Below, in pieces: positions 25,559 to 34,330 of a DNA stretch of 35,614 bases. The DNA is from JAXJYR01 sp964593515 (GTDB lineage: Bacteria; Bacillota_I; Bacilli_A; Erysipelotrichales; Erysipelotrichaceae), in NCBI GenBank assembly GCA_964593515.1, contig CAZQJH010000005.1, forward strand, positions 1 through 35,614. Direction: 5' to 3'. Under the pieces are notes generated by a model that was given only the letters and a program-made list of their open reading frames with translations, made no database searches and was not told the origin of the DNA. The stretch's first letter is position 1; each line of letters starts with the position of its first letter. Position numbers and translations under genes: made by a program.

Positions 25559-27478
25559 ATGCCAAGTATTACAGAAAAAATCATTAAAGCTCATTTAGTT
25601 GAAGGTAGCATGGTTAAAGGTAGTCCAATTGCTATTCATATTGATCAAACTTTAACTCAAGATGCCACTGGAACAATGGCTTATTTACAATTAGAAGCAA
25701 TGGGTGTTGATCAAGTTAAAACTGATTTATCAATTAGTTATGTTGATCATAATACTTTACAAAGTGGATTTGAAAATGCTGATGATCATAAATATCTACA
25801 AACGGTTGCGATGAAACATGGAGTACACTTCTCGCGTCCTGGGAATGGAATTTGTCATCAAGTTCATTTAGAACGTTTTGCGAAACCAGGAACGACCTTA
25901 TTAGGTAGTGATTCTCATACTCCAACTGCTGGAGGAATGGGAGCTTTAGCTATCGGTGCTGGAGGTTTAGATGTTGCCTGTGCCATGGCTGGAAGAGCAT
26001 TTCACTTAAATATGCCGAAAGTAATTAATGTTATCTTACATGGTTCATTACAAAAAGGAGTATCTAGTAAAGATATTATCTTAAAAGTATTACAAATTTT
26101 AAGTGTTAAAGGTGGAGTTGGTGCGGTTATTGAATATAGTGGTGATGGAGTTAAAAACTTATCTATTCCTCAACGTGCAACAATTACCAACATGGGAGCT
26201 GAACTTGGAGCTACCACTTCAATTTTCCCAAGTGATGAAATCACAAAAGAATTCTTAATTAAACAAAATCGTGGCGAAGATTTCTGTGAATTAATTGCTG
26301 ATGATGATGCTATTTATGATCAAGTTATTGAAATTGATTTAAATACTTTACCACCAATGATTGCCATGCCTCACTCACCTGATAATGTTTTAGAAATTAG
26401 TGAAGTTGTTGGATTAAAAGTTGATCAAGTTGCGATTGGAAGTTGTACTAACTCATCTTATCGCGATATGATGAGTGTAGCTAATATCTTAAATGGTAAA
26501 GTAGTTGATGAAAATGTTAGTTTAGTTATTTCACCTGGTTCACGTCAAGTCTTAAATATGATTGCCTTAAATGGTGGTTTATCTAGTATGATTAGTGCTG
26601 GAGCCCGTATTTTAGAATCAACTTGTGGACCTTGTATTGGAATGGGACAATCACCAATTACTAATGCTTTATCTCTTCGTACCTTTAATCGTAACTTCTA
26701 TGGTCGTAGTGGTACTTTAAGTGCTAAAGTATGTTTAGTATCACCAGAAACAGCCGCTGCTAGTGCTTTAGCTGGATATGTGGTAGACCCACGTACGATT
26801 GATTTTGAAATTCCTCAAGATCCAGATAAATTCTTAATTGATGATGCAATGATTATTAAACCAGATATGCAACAAGCTAAAGAAGTTGAAGTTGTGCGTG
26901 GTCCTAATATTAAAGCATTACCAATTAATACCCCGTTAGAAAATGATATTCAAAAGAAAGTTATGATTAAAGTAGAAGATAACATTACTACTGATCATAT
27001 TGCCCCAGCTGGAGCTAAAGTATTACCATATCGTTCTAATATTGAAAAGATTTCTGAATTTATCTTTATGAATGTGAAAGCTAGTTTCCATGATGATTGT
27101 TTAGCTAACAATGGAGGATTTATTATTGCGGGAAGTAACTATGGACAAGGAAGTAGTCGTGAACATGCTGCTTTAGCCCCTATGTATTTAGGAATTAAAG
27201 CGGTAATTGCGAAATCATTTGCTCGTATTCACAAAGCTAACTTAATTAACTTTGGAATTATTCCATTTACTTTTGAAAATGAAGCTGATTATGATCGAAT
27301 TGATGAATTTGATGAATTACGTTTAACTAACTTATTATCATTAAAAGTTGGTGAAAAGGTAACTATTGAAAATATTACGAAAAATGAAAGCTATGTTTTA
27401 AATCAAGATTTAAGTGAATTAGATATTGAAACAATTAAAGCTGGAGGAACTTTAAATTTAATTCGTCAAGAACAATAA
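25559..27478 (+). CDS. Aconitate hydratase
   Basis: This 639-residue [4Fe-4S] enzyme isomerises citrate to isocitrate. Cluster-binding cysteines lie in GSCTNSS and STCGPCIGMG, and the early segment LLGSDSHTPTAGG is diagnostic. The C-terminal swivel domain contains DHIAPAG and NYGQGSSREHAAL. At ~640 residues it is the shorter, clostridial-type aconitase and not the ~900-residue AcnA. ATG 25559 is preferred over ATG 25550 because the AAAGGA ribosome binding site (25545-25550) runs into the earlier codon. It is transcribed away from citrate synthase and icd, completing an oxaloacetate to 2-oxoglutarate set. Confidence 0.94.
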   Translation: MPSITEKIIKAHLVEGSMVKGSPIAIHIDQTLTQDATGTMAYLQLEAMGVDQVKTDLSISYVDHNTLQSGFENADDHKYLQTVAMKHGVHFSRPGNGICHQVHLERFAKPGTTLLGSDSHTPTAGGMGALAIGAGGLDVACAMAGRAFHLNMPKVINVILHGSLQKGVSSKDIILKVLQILSVKGGVGAVIEYSGDGVKNLSIPQRATITNMGAELGATTSIFPSDEITKEFLIKQNRGEDFCELIADDDAIYDQVIEIDLNTLPPMIAMPHSPDNVLEISEVVGLKVDQVAIGSCTNSSYRDMMSVANILNGKVVDENVSLVISPGSRQVLNMIALNGGLSSMISAGARILESTCGPCIGMGQSPITNALSLRTFNRNFYGRSGTLSAKVCLVSPETAAASALAGYVVDPRTIDFEIPQDPDKFLIDDAMIIKPDMQQAKEVEVVRGPNIKALPINTPLENDIQKKVMIKVEDNITTDHIAPAGAKVLPYRSNIEKISEFIFMNVKASFHDDCLANNGGFIIAGSNYGQGSSREHAALAPMYLGIKAVIAKSFARIHKANLINFGIIPFTFENEADYDRIDEFDELRLTNLLSLKVGEKVTIENITKNESYVLNQDLSELDIETIKAGGTLNLIRQEQ

Positions 27479-27481
27479 ACT

Positions 27482-27511
27482 AAAAAAAAGAGCCAATTGG
27501 CTCTTTTTTTT
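27482..27511. terminator. Bidirectional terminator between aconitase and aminopeptidase
   Basis: A perfect 15-base palindrome half (AAAAAAAAGAGCCAA) and its complement give a hairpin with A runs and T runs on the two sides, four bases from the aminopeptidase stop. Confidence 0.92.
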
Positions 27512-27514
27512 TTA

Positions 27515-28891
27515 TTAAGCATATTTTAAGAAAGCAACATATCCACGATATGCTTCATAAATATCAGCTTTACTAGCAATTTCCCAAGGAGCATGCATAT
27601 TATGTAAAGCAACTCCACAGTCAATAACTTCCATTCCATATTGAGCTAAGATGTAGGCAATAGTACCTCCACCACCTTCGTCAACACGTCCTAATTCAGC
27701 TGTTTGATAGCTAACATTATCTTTTTCCATAATTGTTCTTAATACTGCCATATATTCAGCATTAGCATCATTACATCCACTCTTACCACGAGCTCCCGTA
27801 TATTTATTAAATACTAAACCTTTACCCATGAAAGCACAGTTTTTAACTTCATTAACCGAAGGATAGTTAGGATCAAAAGCAGCTGAAACATCACTAGATA
27901 ACATTCTAGAGTTAGCTAAAGCACGACGTACTTTTAAATCATTGTAGTCTTCACATAAAGCAATTACTTCCGCAACCATGTTTTCAAAGAAACGAGATTG
28001 CATACCAGTAGCTCCAATACTTCCAACTTCTTCTTTATCAACTAATAAACATACAGCTGTTTTTTCTACTTCTTCCATTTCAAGAATAGCTTTTAATGAT
28101 GTATAAGCACAAACACGGTCATCATGTCCATATCCCATAACCATTGAACGATCTAATCCATAATCACGAGCAGGACCAGCTGGTACTACTTCTAATTCAG
28201 CTGAAACAAAATCATCTTCTTCAATACCTAAAGATTCTTTTAAAGTATTTAAGATATTAGTTTTTACAGCATCTTTTTCTTCATCAGCTAATGGCATACT
28301 TCCGAAAGTTAAGTTTAAATCTTCCCCTTCCACAACTACACTAGCTTTTTTATCCATTTGTTTACCTGATAAGTGAATTAATAAATCAGAAATACCAAAT
28401 ACTGGATCATCATCTTTTTCTCCAATATTAACATTTACCACACTTCCATCTTTTTTAACTACTACTCCATGGATTGCTAATGGTAAAGTAACCCATTGGT
28501 ATTTTTTAATTCCTCCATAGTAGTGTGTTTCAAGCATTGCGAAATCATTATCTTCATATAAAGGATTTTGTTTTAAGTCTAAACGTGGTGAATCCACATG
28601 AGCTCCTAAAATATTCATCCCTTCAGCTAATGATTTTTTACCAATGTGGAATAAAGCTAATGTTTTTCCCATGTTATTAGCATAAACTTTATCCCCAGCA
28701 CTTAATTTTTCATTATTCGCAATTACTTCATTTAAATCACGATATCCACATGCTTTAGCCATGTTGATAGCTTCATCAACACATTCTCTTTCAGTTTTAC
28801 AATCACTGATGTACTTTTTGTAACCTTGAGCGAAGTCAAAAACAACTTTTTTGTCTTCTTCACTATATTTTTTCCATGCATTTTCTCTCAT
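27515..28891 (-). CDS. M18 family aminopeptidase
   Basis: This 458-residue cytosolic zinc aminopeptidase trims N-terminal residues from peptides. It has the M18 features LGAHVDSPRLD (metal histidine and aspartate), VDKEEVGSIG (catalytic glutamates), YGHDDRVCAYTSL and a C-terminal LHNMHAPWE. It matches ApeB/LAP4-type enzymes, and length is normal. I start at ATG 28891 (MRENAWKK), which has TGGAGG eight bases before; a GTG five codons earlier overlaps that ribosome binding site and is unlikely. Monocistronic, with TATAAT at 28915-28920. Confidence 0.93.
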   Translation of the reverse strand: MRENAWKKYSEEDKKVVFDFAQGYKKYISDCKTERECVDEAINMAKACGYRDLNEVIANNEKLSAGDKVYANNMGKTLALFHIGKKSLAEGMNILGAHVDSPRLDLKQNPLYEDNDFAMLETHYYGGIKKYQWVTLPLAIHGVVVKKDGSVVNVNIGEKDDDPVFGISDLLIHLSGKQMDKKASVVVEGEDLNLTFGSMPLADEEKDAVKTNILNTLKESLGIEEDDFVSAELEVVPAGPARDYGLDRSMVMGYGHDDRVCAYTSLKAILEMEEVEKTAVCLLVDKEEVGSIGATGMQSRFFENMVAEVIALCEDYNDLKVRRALANSRMLSSDVSAAFDPNYPSVNEVKNCAFMGKGLVFNKYTGARGKSGCNDANAEYMAVLRTIMEKDNVSYQTAELGRVDEGGGGTIAYILAQYGMEVIDCGVALHNMHAPWEIASKADIYEAYRGYVAFLKYA

Positions 28892-28914
28892 ATAAAATAC
28901 CTCCACTGTCCTCT

Positions 28915-28920
28915 ATTATA
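28915..28920 (-). promoter_or_regulatory. -10 box for the aminopeptidase gene
   Basis: TATAAT on the minus strand with a TTTAAT -35 candidate at 28938-28943, 17 bases away. That -35 coincides with the T-tract of the terminator at 28936-28964, so end and start signals overlap. Confidence 0.6.
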
Positions 28921-28935
28921 ACATTATGCTAGCTA

Positions 28936-28964
28936 AAATTAAAGGGATGAATAATATTCATCCC
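28936..28964 (-). terminator. Terminator of the small membrane protein gene
   Basis: GGGATGAAT / ATTCATCCC (28944-28964) with a three-base loop, followed on the minus strand by TTTAATTTT. It begins three bases after the stop codon. Confidence 0.82.
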
Positions 28965-28966
28965 GA

Positions 28967-29290
28967 TTATTTACTAGTATTTTTAATATTACTATATATT
29001 AAGCTACAACCAACACCAATTAACACTAATGGAATAGCTGTTTTATATAATAATTCAAAAGTAACGAAATCATTAATTAAAGCAAATAAACAAATACCAA
29101 CAACCATTACAAAGATATAAATCTTTTCTTTAGGTTTTTGAATAAATTCAACTAAACCATAGAAAGTAAGTAAAATAGCCCACCATCCAGGAAAGAAAAT
29201 ATTTACACTAATAACTTGATATGTATCTAAAAGCATTAATGCTCCGATTACTAAAAATAAAGCTCCCCATAACGCTTCTTTAATTTTCAT
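28967..29290 (-). CDS. Small membrane protein, LiaF/LiaI-like transmembrane region
   Basis: This 107-residue protein has four hydrophobic segments (about residues 6-22, 28-45, 55-72 and 80-98), with short charged links. The pattern, including the FFPGWWAILLTFYGLVEF stretch, resembles the transmembrane module of LiaF/LiaI-type envelope-stress proteins (DUF5668-like), without the cytosolic LiaF domain. Function unknown. ATG 29290 is chosen because GAGGTG lies six bases upstream; a GTG three codons earlier is inside that site. Single gene, with its own terminator. Confidence 0.75.
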   Translation of the reverse strand: MKIKEALWGALFLVIGALMLLDTYQVISVNIFFPGWWAILLTFYGLVEFIQKPKEKIYIFVMVVGICLFALINDFVTFELLYKTAIPLVLIGVGCSLIYSNIKNTSK

Positions 29291-29348
29291 CTTAATCACC
29301 TCAATTAATTTATATCACAAAATTTAATATAAGCCTAGATTTTAATCC

Positions 29349-30485
29349 TTAAGATTTTCTAAAATAATTAATTGTTCGCATTATCGAATATGTACAAGCT
29401 TCTAATTTATCACTAGCTCCATCTAAGGCTTGTTGGAAATTCATTGCTCGATCAGCAATACTGAAAATACCAACAAAACCTAAATCATATAAGTCCATAT
29501 AACCTAAACCTAAAGCCCCTGAAATACAGATTACTGGTTTATCATATTTTTTCGCAATATTTAAAATACCTGTTGGTACTTTCCCAAACATCGTTTGACG
29601 ATCACTTTGTCCTTCTCCTGTAATAACTAAATCACAAGAAGCAATACTTTCTTCAATACCAGTATATTCAACTAATAAATCAATTCCTGGAATCATTCTT
29701 GCTCCTAATAAACCAATTAAGATAGCCCCAATTCCTCCAGCAGCTCCTCCACCTTCAAAACTATTAATATCTATTTTAGTATAACGTTGAATTTGGAAAC
29801 GGAAATTAATCATTCCTTCTTCTATTTTTTTAATTTGACTTGGAAACAACCCTTTTTGTTTACCAAAAACATAAGTAGCTCCCTCTTCACCTAATAAGTG
29901 ATTTTTCACATCACATGCAGCAATTAACTCAATTCCTTCTAACTTTTGGAATCGATTTAAATCAATATAACGTACTTTTTCAAGATTAATCGCTTGTGGT
30001 GATAAATATTCATGATTAACATCATAAAAACGTGCACCTAAGCATTGTAATAAACCCATACCACCATCATTAGTTGCACTACCACCTAAACCAATAATAA
30101 TCCGTTTAACCCCTTTTTCTTTAGCATCTAGTAACATAGTTCCTACTCCATAACTAGAAGCATGTAAAGGTTGACGTTTATTACGTTCATGCATACTTAA
30201 ACCAATAACATTAGCTACTTCCATAACTGCAGTTTCACCATTATCAATCAAACTATAACAACTTTCAATTTTTTTACCATAAGCATCACTAGTTTTAACC
30301 CAAACTAATTCACCCTCACATAAAGTGTGGAACGCTTGTAAGGTTCCTTCACCACCATCACCAATAGGAATCTTATCTACTATTATATCTTGATCTAAAC
30401 GATGAATTCCTTTTTCAATTTGATTAGCAGCTTGAATTGAAGTTAAACATCCTTTAAAAGAATCACATGCCACAACAACCTTCAT
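29349..30485 (-). CDS. Glycerate kinase (GlxK/GarK family)
   Basis: This 378-residue enzyme phosphorylates glycerate to phosphoglycerate with ATP. Family features are VACDSFKGCLTS at the N terminus, IGDGGEGTLQAF, GLGGSATNDGGMG and VITGEGQSDRQT. Whether it makes 2- or 3-phosphoglycerate is not visible; this family commonly makes 2-phosphoglycerate. Two ATGs lie in frame at 30491 and 30485; AGAGGTG is two bases from the first and eight from the second, so I take 30485. No glycerate-pathway partner is adjacent; divergent from the DJ-1 gene. Confidence 0.92.
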   Translation of the reverse strand: MKVVVACDSFKGCLTSIQAANQIEKGIHRLDQDIIVDKIPIGDGGEGTLQAFHTLCEGELVWVKTSDAYGKKIESCYSLIDNGETAVMEVANVIGLSMHERNKRQPLHASSYGVGTMLLDAKEKGVKRIIIGLGGSATNDGGMGLLQCLGARFYDVNHEYLSPQAINLEKVRYIDLNRFQKLEGIELIAACDVKNHLLGEEGATYVFGKQKGLFPSQIKKIEEGMINFRFQIQRYTKIDINSFEGGGAAGGIGAILIGLLGARMIPGIDLLVEYTGIEESIASCDLVITGEGQSDRQTMFGKVPTGILNIAKKYDKPVICISGALGLGYMDLYDLGFVGIFSIADRAMNFQQALDGASDKLEACTYSIMRTINYFRKS

Positions 30486-30574
30486 ATTCATAACACCTCT
30501 TATTCTATGTTATAATTTTATTAAAAAACCTAGTTAAAAGCAAGATTTAGACTTACATTTACTTAAAAAAATAG

Positions 30575-30580
30575 TATAAT
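30575..30580 (+). promoter_or_regulatory. -10 box for the DJ-1/PfpI gene
   Basis: TATAAT with a weak TTACAT at 30553-30558 (16 bases). GGAGG follows before ATG 30602. Confidence 0.5.
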
Positions 30581-30601
30581 AAAAAAAACGGAGGTAGTTA
30601 T

Positions 30602-31138
30602 ATGAAAAAAGTATGTTGTATTTTAACGGATAATTTTGAAGAATTAGAAGCGGTAGGAACTATTGCTCTACTTCGTAGAGCTAATATCACTATTGATATT
30701 TATGCTATTAATGCTACACAAGCAACTGGTCGTTATAACTTAAGTTTCACTAACTTCTTTAATTTAAATGATTTAAATGTAGCTGAATATGATGCTTTAT
30801 TTTTACCAGGTGGTCCACATTATGCTACTTTAGAAGCTAATGAAGATGTAATTAAAATTATTAAGTATTTTATGGATAATCATAAATTAGTCAGTGCAAT
30901 CTGTGCAGCTCCAACTATTTTAGGTCATTTAGGTTATTTAAAAGATAAAAATTATACTTGTTTTACTAGTATGAATGAAGACTTTAATGGTCATTATGTT
31001 GATGAATATGCTGTTAAAGATGATAATATCATTACTGGAAGAAGTGCGGCTGCCGTAATTGATTTTGCTTTCTTAATTATTGAAGCATTATGTGGCGAAA
31101 AACATGCTCAACAAGTTAAACAATCAATCTACTATTAA
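30602..31138 (+). CDS. DJ-1/PfpI family protein
   Basis: This 178-residue single-domain protein of the DJ-1/ThiJ/PfpI superfamily has the nucleophile elbow SAICAAPTIL with Cys101, the FLPGGPHYA loop and an early NFEE glutamate that normally polarises the cysteine. Members act as deglycases, glyoxalases, chaperones or redox sensors, and this sequence is closest in size and motifs to the bacterial YajL/DJ-1 branch. The exact activity cannot be assigned. GGAGG precedes the ATG. It is a single gene that converges on the nuclease operon and shares a terminator with it. Confidence 0.9.
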   Translation: MKKVCCILTDNFEELEAVGTIALLRRANITIDIYAINATQATGRYNLSFTNFFNLNDLNVAEYDALFLPGGPHYATLEANEDVIKIIKYFMDNHKLVSAICAAPTILGHLGYLKDKNYTCFTSMNEDFNGHYVDEYAVKDDNIITGRSAAAVIDFAFLIIEALCGEKHAQQVKQSIYY

Positions 31139-31140
31139 GA

Positions 31141-31178
31141 AAAATAGATGAAATCATCACGATTTCATCTATTTTTTT
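31141..31178. terminator. Bidirectional terminator between DJ-1 gene and nuclease operon
   Basis: AAAATAGATGAAATC (31141-31155), loop ATCAC and its exact complement (31161-31175), followed by T's. It lies two bases after the DJ-1 stop; its T-tract runs into the stop codon of the convergent nuclease gene (31177-31179). Confidence 0.9.
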
Positions 31179-32676
31179 ATATATATTTCTGCATTTCTTG
31201 TTTCAAAACATCCATTGCTTTACTATGATAAACATTTTTATTACATAATACCCCTAAAGCATTAATGTTATAATCACCTAAAGGTACAAAACGTTCTTTA
31301 TTATCAGGGAAAACAACAATTACTTCATCAATACATTGACGATGTAAGGTTTTAGAATCACAATCAAAATAACATAATTGATAATAATCTTTTAAAGCTA
31401 ACATTACATCACTTTCCCCCGATGCTTGGTAAAAATTACGTAAATTACGCCATTTTACTTCTATTATCATCGTATGTACAATCTTACCATCCAATTTAAA
31501 CGATAATAAGAAATCAGGACGATTATGCATGGAATTCAAACGACAATAACCACTTTCACTTAAATCTTCAACTTTTTCATAATAATAATCATAATAAATT
31601 TCACAAGTAAGATTATCTTTCGTTAATGATATCATACAAGGATAAGCAAAATAATATAGTGAATGTAACATCTCATTGGTTTCAAATTTAAAACCTAATT
31701 GTTGTAATGCTTCAATAATAAAAGTAAAAATAAATAATTCAAAGATACTACTACAAATTCTTCGCTGTAAGATATAATCATTATTTACTTTTTCATCATA
31801 TTCATCTTTTAACTGTTGTAAGCTTATTAATTGACTATCATTTAAATAACCAGTTTGCTTAAATAAAAACTGTACTCGTTCAAAAGTAGTTATTAATTCA
31901 TCTTGTAAGTTTTTATAGTATTTCATTAAAGTTTGTTGTTCCATTAATTCATTTTCTAACCATTTAACTTTTTCTTTACTTCTTCTTTTAATATTACTAC
32001 TAACATAACTACTTTTTTCTTTAACTTCATAGGAAGATTGAGCACTATTTTTACGTTTACGCGCAATTTGAACATGCTTTTTGATTTCCTCAATAAAACC
32101 ATTATCTAAAGTTAAAGCTTCTTCATATACCTTTTTAACCGTATCAAAATAGTCATTTAAACTACTTTGTTTACTAACTTCAAGATCACTTTGATGAAAG
32201 ATTAATTCTAAAGCATTTAACCACATTAAAAGATTTTGATTTTTACTACTTAAACGATAATAAAGTTCATCATTTCCACATAATAAACCATATTGATGAA
32301 ATCTTTCTTCAACTAAATTCATCATATGATAAATATCACTCAAATGCATTTTATTAGGAATAACTTGATAATAATAATGATAACATTTTCCTTGTTGGTA
32401 AATATCAATTCGATAATCCCCTACTGCATAAATAATTTCATCAGCTGATTTAACCTTTAAACCATTAGGATATAAAGAAACCATCTTACGATTATAATCC
32501 TCAATCATAATCGCATCCGCTTTAAAATCAGATATTGTTAAGGCGAAAGAATCACTTTCTTTAATTAAAAATAAACAAGGAAAACGATCACTAGTTAACT
32601 TAATACAACGTTCATCATAAATACTACTATTAAAAGCATCAAACCTAGTTAATTTAATTGTTCCTAATGTATCCAT
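31177..32676 (-). CDS. DUF2357 / PD-(D/E)XK nuclease, McrC-related
   Basis: This 499-residue protein has a beta-rich N terminus (1-~105), a long helical, charged middle (~110-300, coiled coil near 232-270) and a C-terminal PD-(D/E)XK nuclease domain. The nuclease motifs are intact: Glu313 in IFELF, RPDF with Asp388, and IIEVKW with Glu406 and Lys408. The order matches DUF2357 plus PDDEXK_7 proteins, which serve as nuclease partners (McrC-like) of McrB-type GTPases. It would cut DNA or RNA; no target is known. Start ATG 32676 overlaps the upstream AAA-like gene by 23 bases, with a weak AAAGAG site, suggesting coupled translation. Last gene of a four-gene operon. Confidence 0.82.
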   Translation of the reverse strand: MDTLGTIKLTRFDAFNSSIYDERCIKLTSDRFPCLFLIKESDSFALTISDFKADAIMIEDYNRKMVSLYPNGLKVKSADEIIYAVGDYRIDIYQQGKCYHYYYQVIPNKMHLSDIYHMMNLVEERFHQYGLLCGNDELYYRLSSKNQNLLMWLNALELIFHQSDLEVSKQSSLNDYFDTVKKVYEEALTLDNGFIEEIKKHVQIARKRKNSAQSSYEVKEKSSYVSSNIKRRSKEKVKWLENELMEQQTLMKYYKNLQDELITTFERVQFLFKQTGYLNDSQLISLQQLKDEYDEKVNNDYILQRRICSSIFELFIFTFIIEALQQLGFKFETNEMLHSLYYFAYPCMISLTKDNLTCEIYYDYYYEKVEDLSESGYCRLNSMHNRPDFLLSFKLDGKIVHTMIIEVKWRNLRNFYQASGESDVMLALKDYYQLCYFDCDSKTLHRQCIDEVIVVFPDNKERFVPLGDYNINALGVLCNKNVYHSKAMDVLKQEMQKYI

Positions 32677-34330
32677 AACTCTTTAAACATGCTTGTTTTT
32701 CAATAACACAAGCTCTTAAATAATTAAAAGCAGAAACTTTACTATGTTTATCTACAAAAGTAATTAAGGCTGATACTACTAAATCATTCCCAAAAAATGG
32801 AGTTAATAATGGTGAATTACCAACAATTGGTTCAATTAAACAATTAGTAATAATCCCATCAAAATAATCTTTATCCATTGGTTGTTGTTTTAATAAAGTA
32901 ATACATTTTTGTAAAGCTTGATAATTAATTGGCGCTAAATTACGAGCAATAAATAATTTATCTAATTCTTTAAAGAATTGATAATGATCAGGATATTCAT
33001 TAAAGAAATCAAAATAATATTCATCATCATTAGCCTTAAGTTTAAAATCACTAACTTCAATATCTTTACATGTATGTAAACTAATATAAGCTTGTTCAAG
33101 GGTTAAAAACTTCATTTTAATGGTTAAAGCATCACTTAAATAACTTAAAACATTATCTTGATTTAATAATACAAAATAAATATTTTCCCTTTGATATTTA
33201 GCTAATATTTCCTTAACCATCATAATATTATCGATATTAATTTGATCAATAATACATAAAGTATTATCACTTAAATCAATCATTTCATTAGGTTTAAAAT
33301 AATATTCAACTTTTAAATTAGTTAATGTTGCCACATGTTTACTTAATGATTGAACCTGATCAGGTTTCAATCCTTGAACTAATACTTGTTTAAAACAACT
33401 TAAACCTTGAATAAATAATTGAATACTATATTTATCTAACATTAAATTATCATGATATAAACGATAACTTAAAGCTTTATAGAATGAATCATAATCATTT
33501 TGTTCACTTTTTTCACAAGGTGTTTGAATTAGTGGTGTTTCTTTAATTTCCTTACTAATTAATACATACTTATCACTTAGCATTAATGTTTGATAATCTT
33601 CATCATTCATAAAGACAAAACTTTCATTAAAATCAATTAATTTATCACTAATATCAACAAAATCACGTAAATCTAAACGCGCAATTTGGGTATGTTGACA
33701 TGTATAATTAAAACGACTTTTATCTTTAGCTTTAAATAGTGAAGATTCATCTTCAATATTTACTTTACGATATACATAGGTACCACTAATCAATAAATCA
33801 CTAGGTCCATAAAATTCAACATTATAACCAGGAAAGTATAATTCTTCTTGATTTAATAACATTTCTTCTAATTTACGACTACCAATAGAAATACGTGGTA
33901 CCCGTTTAAAATAAATACTATCTTTACATTTATCTTTAATAACTTTTAATATTTTAACGTTTTTATACCATACTTGATCACGATCATTATAGTTATAATC
34001 AGGTGAAAAAATAATTAATTTATTCATTAAATATTCACGCATCATCTCACATTTACCTTCACCATCTAAACTATGAATCGTATCATATAAAGGTGGTAAT
34101 CCATGAATATCTTGGGCATAATCCATTCCTAAATAATTATCCCCAACTTCCACAAAATCTTCTTGGTAAAGGGTAATACTTTCTTCACATAAAGCATCTA
34201 CTTTAAAGAAAACAACTTGTTTATTATTGACATTAATATTATTTTCATTACTAATTCGTGAAATCATAATACAATCTTTTAGCGAATTAACCATTTCACG
34301 ACTTTCTTCAAAACCAAGAAATTCACTCAT
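32654..34330 (-). CDS. McrB-like AAA+ protein with degenerate ATPase site
   Basis: This 558-residue protein has an N-terminal region (1-~270) with no recognised domain. Residues ~280-410 follow the AAA+ layout of McrB-type NTPases, but key residues are lost. The P-loop position reads VLVQGLKPDQVQSL (317-329) where GxxGxGK[ST] is expected. Walker B reads LCIIDQIN (358-365), with Gln363 replacing Glu. The sensor-1-like stretch FVLLNQDN (386-393) and LSDALTIKMKF (398-408) follow, the last lacking the usual arginines. It is probably a non-hydrolysing pseudo-ATPase scaffold. ATG 34330 is used, with GGAGG eight bases upstream; a TTG five codons earlier overlaps it. Overlaps both neighbours. Confidence 0.72.
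   Translation of the reverse strand: MSEFLGFEESREMVNSLKDCIMISRISNENNINVNNKQVVFFKVDALCEESITLYQEDFVEVGDNYLGMDYAQDIHGLPPLYDTIHSLDGEGKCEMMREYLMNKLIIFSPDYNYNDRDQVWYKNVKILKVIKDKCKDSIYFKRVPRISIGSRKLEEMLLNQEELYFPGYNVEFYGPSDLLISGTYVYRKVNIEDESSLFKAKDKSRFNYTCQHTQIARLDLRDFVDISDKLIDFNESFVFMNDEDYQTLMLSDKYVLISKEIKETPLIQTPCEKSEQNDYDSFYKALSYRLYHDNLMLDKYSIQLFIQGLSCFKQVLVQGLKPDQVQSLSKHVATLTNLKVEYYFKPNEMIDLSDNTLCIIDQINIDNIMMVKEILAKYQRENIYFVLLNQDNVLSYLSDALTIKMKFLTLEQAYISLHTCKDIEVSDFKLKANDDEYYFDFFNEYPDHYQFFKELDKLFIARNLAPINYQALQKCITLLKQQPMDKDYFDGIITNCLIEPIVGNSPLLTPFFGNDLVVSALITFVDKHSKVSAFNYLRACVIEKQACLKSYGYIRNN

Noticed and set aside
32654..34330. Active McrB GTPase
   Set aside because: No GxxGxGK[ST] P-loop is present and the Walker B glutamate is Gln; only the general AAA+ layout remains.
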